Shown piece after piece: positions 33,688 through 38,128 of a stretch of DNA of 38,128 nucleotides (the first letter of the stretch is position 1; each line of letters begins with the position of its first letter). Source of the stretch: Mucilaginibacter sp. (GTDB lineage: Bacteria; Bacteroidota; Bacteroidia; Sphingobacteriales; Sphingobacteriaceae); the NCBI GenBank assembly GCA_028287865.1, contig JAQBOU010000239.1, forward strand, positions 1 to 38,128, written 5' to 3'. The translations under genes were made by a program, and so were the position numbers. The notes under the pieces were generated by a model, which saw only the letters and a list, made by a program, of their open reading frames with translations, had not been told where the DNA came from and did no database searches.

Positions 33688-35151
33688 GGTTTTACTTGGC
33701 TAAATTTAGTATTCACCGTATTAAACAGGTTATGGACCGCCGCTTCTGATATATGAAGAATTGGCTGCGGGTAAATGCCGATAATTATTATTAAAGCGCA
33801 AATGATAGAAAGTGCCAGCGTTTCTGAGCCGCTTATATCTGTAAAGTTAATTGTAAGTGCGTTGGTTTCGCCCTGCATTACTTGTTTGTACATCCTAAGC
33901 ATATATACAGCGCCGAATATCATAGTTAAGCCTGCGGCACTGACCATCCAAATGTTCCACTGAAGCACGCTGCTTAGTAATAAAAATTCACCTATGAAAC
34001 CATTGGTTAAAGGCAATGCCACTGTACCCAGAACAATAATTAAAAAGGCAATTGCAAATTTAGGCGCCACTTTCGCTATCCCGCCCAGGTCACTGATCTG
34101 CCTTGTATTTAAGCGCGTGCTGATAATATCCCATATAAAGAACATACCCACAATGTTAATACCATGGCTCAGCATTTGTATCATTGCACCCTGAAGGCCG
34201 TTTTCGGTCCAAACAAAGATACCGGCTGCTATTAGTCCAACGTGTGCTATAGATGAGTAAGCAGCTAAACGCTTGCCGTCATTTTGCCTGAATGCTATGA
34301 TGGAAGCATACACTATACCGATAACCGATAACATAATTGTCATACTTTGCCATTGGGTGAAACCTAAAGGCGCGTTTGGTAACATCCAGCGGATAACGCC
34401 GTAAATACCCATTTTAAGCATAATGCCCGATAGCATCATAGTACCCGCTGTTGGCGCCTCGGTATAAGTATCCGGCTGCCAGGTATGGAAAGGGAATAAC
34501 GGCATTTTAATAGCAAAAGCCAGGAAAAATCCCCAGAATACCCACGACTGGTGATGTGCATCCAGCCCTAAATTATAAAACTGGAAAAGATCATATGTTT
34601 TTGCGGGTGTTTGCAGGTACAGGTAGATGATTGCCAGCAGCATGAACAATGATCCCGAAAAAGTATAAATAAAGAACTTTAACGTTATCCGGATACGATT
34701 CTGACCTCCCCAAAGTGAGCAGATAAAATAAATAGGAATCAGTGCCGCTTCCCATCCTATATAAAATAAAAATCCGTCTAAGGCTGTAAACACCACCAGT
34801 AAACCAGCCTGCATAAATAAGATGAGCGCGTAAAAAGCACCTTCATTTTTGTACTGGTGTTTATAGGTTGTTAAAATGATGATTGGAACCAGCAAGGTGG
34901 TAAGCAATACCATCATCATACTTATACCATCAATACCCGCATTAAAATAAATACCTAACTTGGGTATCCAGGGTACGTCAATTGCAAACTGCACAGACGC
35001 ATCAGGTACAAATTTGCTTAAAAAATATTGCTGCTAATGCTAATTCGGCTACCGAAAGAGCTAAGGCCGCATGCTTTGCTGCACCGTTTTTAAATAATAA
35101 AACAGCGAGACCTGCTATCACAGGCAAAAAAATTAAAATACTAACCGTCAT
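33684..35151 (-). CDS. nuoM: NADH-quinone oxidoreductase subunit M, with apparent frameshift
   Basis: The main frame (33684-34994 and upstream in frame) encodes a classic NuoM core: NAGIDGISMMMVLLTTLLVPI, IGWEAALIPIYFI, FAIKMPLFPFHTWQPDTYTE, KRLAAYSSIAHVGLI and FIGEFLLL. The missing N-terminus is present just upstream in another frame: ATG at 35151 opens MTVSILIFLPVIAGLAVLLF and continues KNGAAKHAALALSVAELALA, but stops at 35002-35004. A run of six T (minus strand) at 35020-35025 joins the two; with five T the protein reads AAIFLSKFVPDASVQFAIDV continuously, 488 residues, normal for NuoM. The start is 26 bases after nuoL. Sequencing error, mutation or slippage cannot be told apart here. Confidence 0.9.
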
Positions 35152-35177
35152 TTTATATTGTAAACGCTAATCGTTTT

Positions 35178-37082
35178 TTAAACTTTAAAAACCATGTACA
35201 TTAATACGGAAATGATACCCACTACCATCATGAAGATATAAAACCCTACATTTCCTGTTTGCAGTAAACGCAAGCCCTTGCTTGCCTCAATTGACCCTTT
35301 TCCTAATCCATTTACAAAGCCATCAATACCTAACTGGTCAACTACTTTATAAAAGAACACCGATAAAGCATCCAGCGGTTTGCGGATCACCGTATCATAC
35401 AACTCATCTATGTAAAACTTATGGTAAGAAAGATCAACCAGTGCCGGCCTTTCTTCAGCATCAGATACAGGTACATGTGCGTTCTTTATGTATTTAACAT
35501 AAGCATAAATTAACGCCAGTACTGCTCCGCCGACAGAGATTACCATTAATATTAATTCTGTTTGTTGTAATGACGGAACTCCTTTTATAATTGCTGCTGA
35601 TCCTTTAAACACGGGGGATAAAAATTGTTCCAGCCAATGATGGCCGCCCAAAGATTCGGGAACACCAATAAAACCGCCCACAACAGACAATATAGCAAGT
35701 ATGATGAGCGGAATGGTCATGGTTGGAGGAGACTCATGCAGGTGATGTTCCTGTTCATGTGTTCCGCGGAATTTGCCGTAAAAAGTAAGGAATAACATCC
35801 GGAACATATAAAAGGAGGTAAACATGGCCGTAATTACGCCTATTACATACATGGATGTGCTTTGCGTAAAAGTGTGCGCCAAAATTTCGTCTTTAGAAAA
35901 GAAACCTGCAAACGGTGGAATACCCGAGATGGCCAGTGTTCCGATGAGCATTGTCCAGAAAGTGATTGGCAATTTGCTCCGTAAGCCGCCCATGTTGCGC
36001 ATATCCTGTTCCCCGCTAACTGCGTGAATAACTGAACCCGCACCCAGGAATAATAAAGCCTTAAAAAATGCATGGGTAAGTACATGGAAAAATGCACCTG
36101 TATAGGCGCCAACACCCAACCCTAAAAACATATAACCAAGCTGTGATACTGTTGAGTAAGCCAGCACTTTTTTAATATCAGTTTGTGTTAACGCTATAAG
36201 CGCTGCTACAACTGCGGTTGTTAATCCAATTATTGAGATAACGTGTAGCGTAGGGGGAGCAAGCGTAAAAAGAATATTGGAGCGGGCTATCATATAAATA
36301 CCTGCCGTTACCATGGTTGCAGCATGGATCAAAGCTGATACAGGAGTAGGACCAGCCATCGCATCAGGCAGCCAGGTAAATAAAGGCAGCTGAGCCGATT
36401 TGCCTACCGCGCCAACAAATAGCAGCATGGTAATTAAAACATACGGAACGGCACTATATTCTTTTGTACCGGCTTTCTGAAAAATATCGGCAAAATTGGC
36501 GCTTCCAAAAATCAGCATCATTATGATAATGGCGATTATGAAACCCAAATCACCAATCCGGTTCATTACAAACGCTTTTTTTGCTGCATCGGCATAAGAG
36601 GGATTGGTATACCAAAATCCTATCAGCAGGTACGAACAAAGCCCTACACCTTCCCAGCCTATAAACATGATGAGGTAGTTTGAACCCAGCACCAATAAAA
36701 GCATAAAGAAGATAAACAGGTTTAAATAAGCGAAGAACTTGCCAAAACCAGCATCGTCCTTCATATAACCGATTGAATACAGGTGGATAAGAAAGCCCAC
36801 CCCGGTAATGATCAGTAGCATTAAAGAACTTAGCTGATCAATTAAAAAAGCAAAGGATACCTTAAATTGACCAACAGCAAACCAATCAAATACGGTTACA
36901 TTAATCGGGATGCCTGTAGATTTTACCTGTAAAAAGGTTCCAACGCTTAAACCGAAAGAAATTAATACTAAAACACTGCCTATAAAGCCTATGGTAGCTT
37001 TTGACAATGTATTACGGCCAATACCGTTAATAATAAAACCGGCTAACGGTAAAAAAGGAATAAGCCAGATGTATTTATCCAT
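35178..37082 (-). CDS. nuoL: NADH-quinone oxidoreductase subunit L
   Basis: A 634-residue membrane subunit of usual length. FIGWEGVGLCSYLLIGFWY, NRIGDLGFIIAII, LPLFTWLPDAMAGPTPVSAL, KKVLAYSTVSQLGYMFLGLG, and FFKALLFLGAGSVIHAV are NuoL signatures, including proton-path Glu and Lys. The last segment (KFYIDELYDTVIRKPL and a terminal membrane span) is the lateral helix end typical of NuoL. Complex I moves electrons from NADH to menaquinone and pumps protons. The 112 bases between nuoK and nuoL hold two interspersed repeats. Confidence 0.97.
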   Translation of the reverse strand: MDKYIWLIPFLPLAGFIINGIGRNTLSKATIGFIGSVLVLISFGLSVGTFLQVKSTGIPINVTVFDWFAVGQFKVSFAFLIDQLSSLMLLIITGVGFLIHLYSIGYMKDDAGFGKFFAYLNLFIFFMLLLVLGSNYLIMFIGWEGVGLCSYLLIGFWYTNPSYADAAKKAFVMNRIGDLGFIIAIIIMMLIFGSANFADIFQKAGTKEYSAVPYVLITMLLFVGAVGKSAQLPLFTWLPDAMAGPTPVSALIHAATMVTAGIYMIARSNILFTLAPPTLHVISIIGLTTAVVAALIALTQTDIKKVLAYSTVSQLGYMFLGLGVGAYTGAFFHVLTHAFFKALLFLGAGSVIHAVSGEQDMRNMGGLRSKLPITFWTMLIGTLAISGIPPFAGFFSKDEILAHTFTQSTSMYVIGVITAMFTSFYMFRMLFLTFYGKFRGTHEQEHHLHESPPTMTIPLIILAILSVVGGFIGVPESLGGHHWLEQFLSPVFKGSAAIIKGVPSLQQTELILMVISVGGAVLALIYAYVKYIKNAHVPVSDAEERPALVDLSYHKFYIDELYDTVIRKPLDALSVFFYKVVDQLGIDGFVNGLGKGSIEASKGLRLLQTGNVGFYIFMMVVGIISVLMYMVFKV

Positions 37083-37085
37083 AAT

Positions 37086-37121
37086 AAGCCCCCTCTAAAT
37101 CTCCCCCGGCAGGGGAAACTT
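37086..37121. repeat. CCCCCTCTAAATCTCCCCC-type intergenic repeat
   Basis: AAGCCCCCTCTAAATCTCCC followed by CCGGCAGGGGAAACTT matches, from memory, the widespread Bacteroidetes element AAGCCCCCTCTAAATCTCCC...GGGGGAGACTT. It starts four bases before the nuoL ATG (on the minus-strand upstream side), inside the nuo operon. Confidence 0.7.
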
Positions 37122-37158
37122 TTGGTTTTTTTGTTAAGTTGTTATTTTATAAAGAAAA

Positions 37159-37189
37159 ATCCGAAATCGAACATCCGACTTCCGAAATC
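37159..37189. repeat. CCGAAATC short direct repeats
   Basis: TCCGAAATC occurs at 37160-37168 and again at 37181-37189, with ATCCGAC between. It resembles the CCGAAATCGGACATC-type intergenic repeat seen in Sphingobacteria. It sits between nuoK (ending 37195) and nuoL. Confidence 0.55.
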
Positions 37190-37194
37190 AAATT

Positions 37195-37524
37195 CTACCA
37201 CTTTAACCTGTTCAGTACATTTATATCTATCGAGTTTGTATTGCGATAGATCATCACGATGATGGCCAAACCAACCGCTACTTCTGCTGCAGCCAGCGCC
37301 ATGATAAAAAATACGAAAACCTGGCCGGTGGCATCTCCGCGATAAACAGAGAAGGCGGTAAGCAACAGATTTACCGAATTAAGCATCAGCTCAACCGACA
37401 TAAATATTACGATAGCATTGCGGCGGATCAATACACCAATTACTCCTATTGAAAAAATGATGGAGCATAATAATATGTAATGATTAAGCGGAATGGCTTG
37501 TATATTTTGTGTTAAAGTTTCCAT
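37195..37524 (-). CDS. nuoK: NADH-quinone oxidoreductase subunit K
   Basis: A 109-residue protein with three membrane spans. It has the NuoK pattern GVIGVLIRRNAIVIFMSVEL with the conserved Glu, then MLNSVNLLLTAFS, and FFIMALAAAEVAVGLAIIVM with the second conserved Glu. Its ATG overlaps the nuoJ stop by one base (TGATG). It is part of the membrane arm of complex I. Confidence 0.96.
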   Translation of the reverse strand: METLTQNIQAIPLNHYILLCSIIFSIGVIGVLIRRNAIVIFMSVELMLNSVNLLLTAFSVYRGDATGQVFVFFIMALAAAEVAVGLAIIVMIYRNTNSIDINVLNRLKW

Positions 37525-38021
37525 CAGGCAGTTTTAGGGTCTTTTGTGGCTAATAAAACAGCGCCTACCATTGCTGATAACAGCAATATGGATGACACCT
37601 CAAATGGCAGCAAATATTCGTTGAATAATATTTTACCTAAGTTTTTTACTAAACCGAGGTTGGCATTTTGCAAAATTACCGGGTGCGAAACGCCGAATGC
37701 TTTTAATGAAGCAACAATTGTTAATAAAAAGCATCCGCCCCCTATAACACCTGCAATTTTTACCAATGATGATTTACGTGGTTCCGATTCTTTGTTCAGG
37801 TTGATGAGCATCAGCGTATATAAGAACAATACGAGAATGGCACCCATGTAAACTATAAAATTAACGATCGCCAAAAACTGGGCATTCATTAAGATATAGT
37901 GAATAGTGAAAGTGAAAAAAGTGAGTATCAGGTAAAGAATACTGTGTACGGGATTTTTTGCAGTAATTACCAGTATCGAAAAGAATATGGATAAAAATGC
38001 GATAAAGTAAAATGTACTCAT
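37524..38021 (-). CDS. nuoJ: NADH-quinone oxidoreductase subunit J
   Basis: A 165-residue membrane protein with five spans. KNPVHSILYLILTFF, IHYILMNAQFLAIVNFIVYM and GAILVLFLYTLMLINLN match NuoJ. The C-terminal segment FEVSSILLLSAMVGAVLLA is also typical. It is coupled to nuoK by a one-base overlap and lies after nuoI with about 60 bases between, a gap filled mostly by a short inverted repeat. Confidence 0.95.
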   Translation of the reverse strand: MSTFYFIAFLSIFFSILVITAKNPVHSILYLILTFFTFTIHYILMNAQFLAIVNFIVYMGAILVLFLYTLMLINLNKESEPRKSSLVKIAGVIGGGCFLLTIVASLKAFGVSHPVILQNANLGLVKNLGKILFNEYLLPFEVSSILLLSAMVGAVLLATKDPKTA

Positions 38022-38039
38022 GGTTTATATTTCAAAATA

Positions 38040-38071
38040 CCTTTACCCCCTTTAAAAGAGCAGGGCAAAGG
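38040..38071. repeat. Short imperfect inverted repeat between nuoI and nuoJ
   Basis: CCTTTACCC (38040-38048) is inverted as GGGCAAAGG (38063-38071) with one mismatch around CCTTTAAAAGAGCA. It resembles CCCCTTTAAAGGGG-type intergenic repeats. It lies in the nuo operon, 18 bases before the nuoJ ATG. Confidence 0.5.
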
Positions 38072-38083
38072 TATAAAACTTCT

Positions 38084-38128
38084 TTATTGATTTAAGGGAG
38101 CTTCTACTAATTTGTCTTTTCCGTAAAT
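38084..38128 (-). CDS. nuoI: NADH-quinone oxidoreductase subunit I, C-terminal end (partial)
   Basis: The minus strand reads IYGKDKLVEAPLNQ and stops at 38084-38086. The YGKDKLVE ending and the position directly before nuoJ fit the C-terminus of NuoI, the ferredoxin-like subunit. The cluster-binding part is outside the window, so this assignment rests mainly on gene order. Confidence 0.65.
   Translation of the reverse strand: MYGKDKLVEAPLNQ

Noticed and set aside
37086-37189. CRISPR-like array between nuoL and nuoK
   Set aside because: Only two short 9-base repeats and one unrelated element; no regular spacers or cas genes.

Overview
The window looks like a chromosomal stretch from a Bacteroidetes bacterium, most likely Sphingobacteriaceae (Mucilaginibacter/Pedobacter-like). 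The signs are AT-rich DNA, starts without Shine-Dalgarno sequences, a few TAnnTTTG-like boxes, type IX secretion/gliding genes (PorV, GldJ), OMP_b-brl barrels, a LytS/LytTR pair, a 14-subunit-type nuo operon, and many short palindromic intergenic repeats. I see no rRNA, tRNA, CRISPR array, phage or transposase gene. The genus is inferred from gene content, not proven.

Region by region. 1-4037 (+): the tail of an ABC exporter, then four unlike glycosyltransferase-type proteins, the end of a surface-polysaccharide cluster. 4112-8680: two small beta-barrel proteins flank a secreted GH3 enzyme, followed by an NAD(P)-binding protein and a YciI protein. 8751-13352 (+): a UvrD-like helicase fused to an AddB-type nuclease, and a secreted M28 peptidase. 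13444-17298: an ABC-2 transporter operon with a small membrane protein (-), divergent from a LytS/LytTR two-component pair (+). 17385-18900 (-): a PlsC-type acyltransferase and a Nudix hydrolase. 18964-20542 (+): a tiny ORF, a class I amidotransferase-like protein, a decayed intergenic stretch with a frameshifted gene remnant, and a FeoB-associated-type small Cys-rich membrane protein.

20593-23967 (+): one 1124-residue membrane protein joining a GH18-like, a NodB deacetylase and a GT2 synthase domain. 24029-27614: IspF and PorV (-), divergent from GldJ (+). 27720-38128: an unbroken minus-strand run, in transcription order nuoI (partial), nuoJ, K, L, M, N, a DedA protein, ppa, a CorC/HlyC protein, rsmE, a DUF4159 protein and a biotin carrier protein. 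nuoM has an apparent single-base frameshift in a homopolymer near its 5' end.

Most of the content is ordinary core genome. The points most worth a second look are the nuoM frameshift, the three-domain GH18/NodB/GT2 protein with a changed GH18 motif, the helicase-nuclease with four candidate Fe-S cysteines, and several families of palindromic repeats at gene ends and even inside the nuo operon. I found no convincing new multi-gene system.
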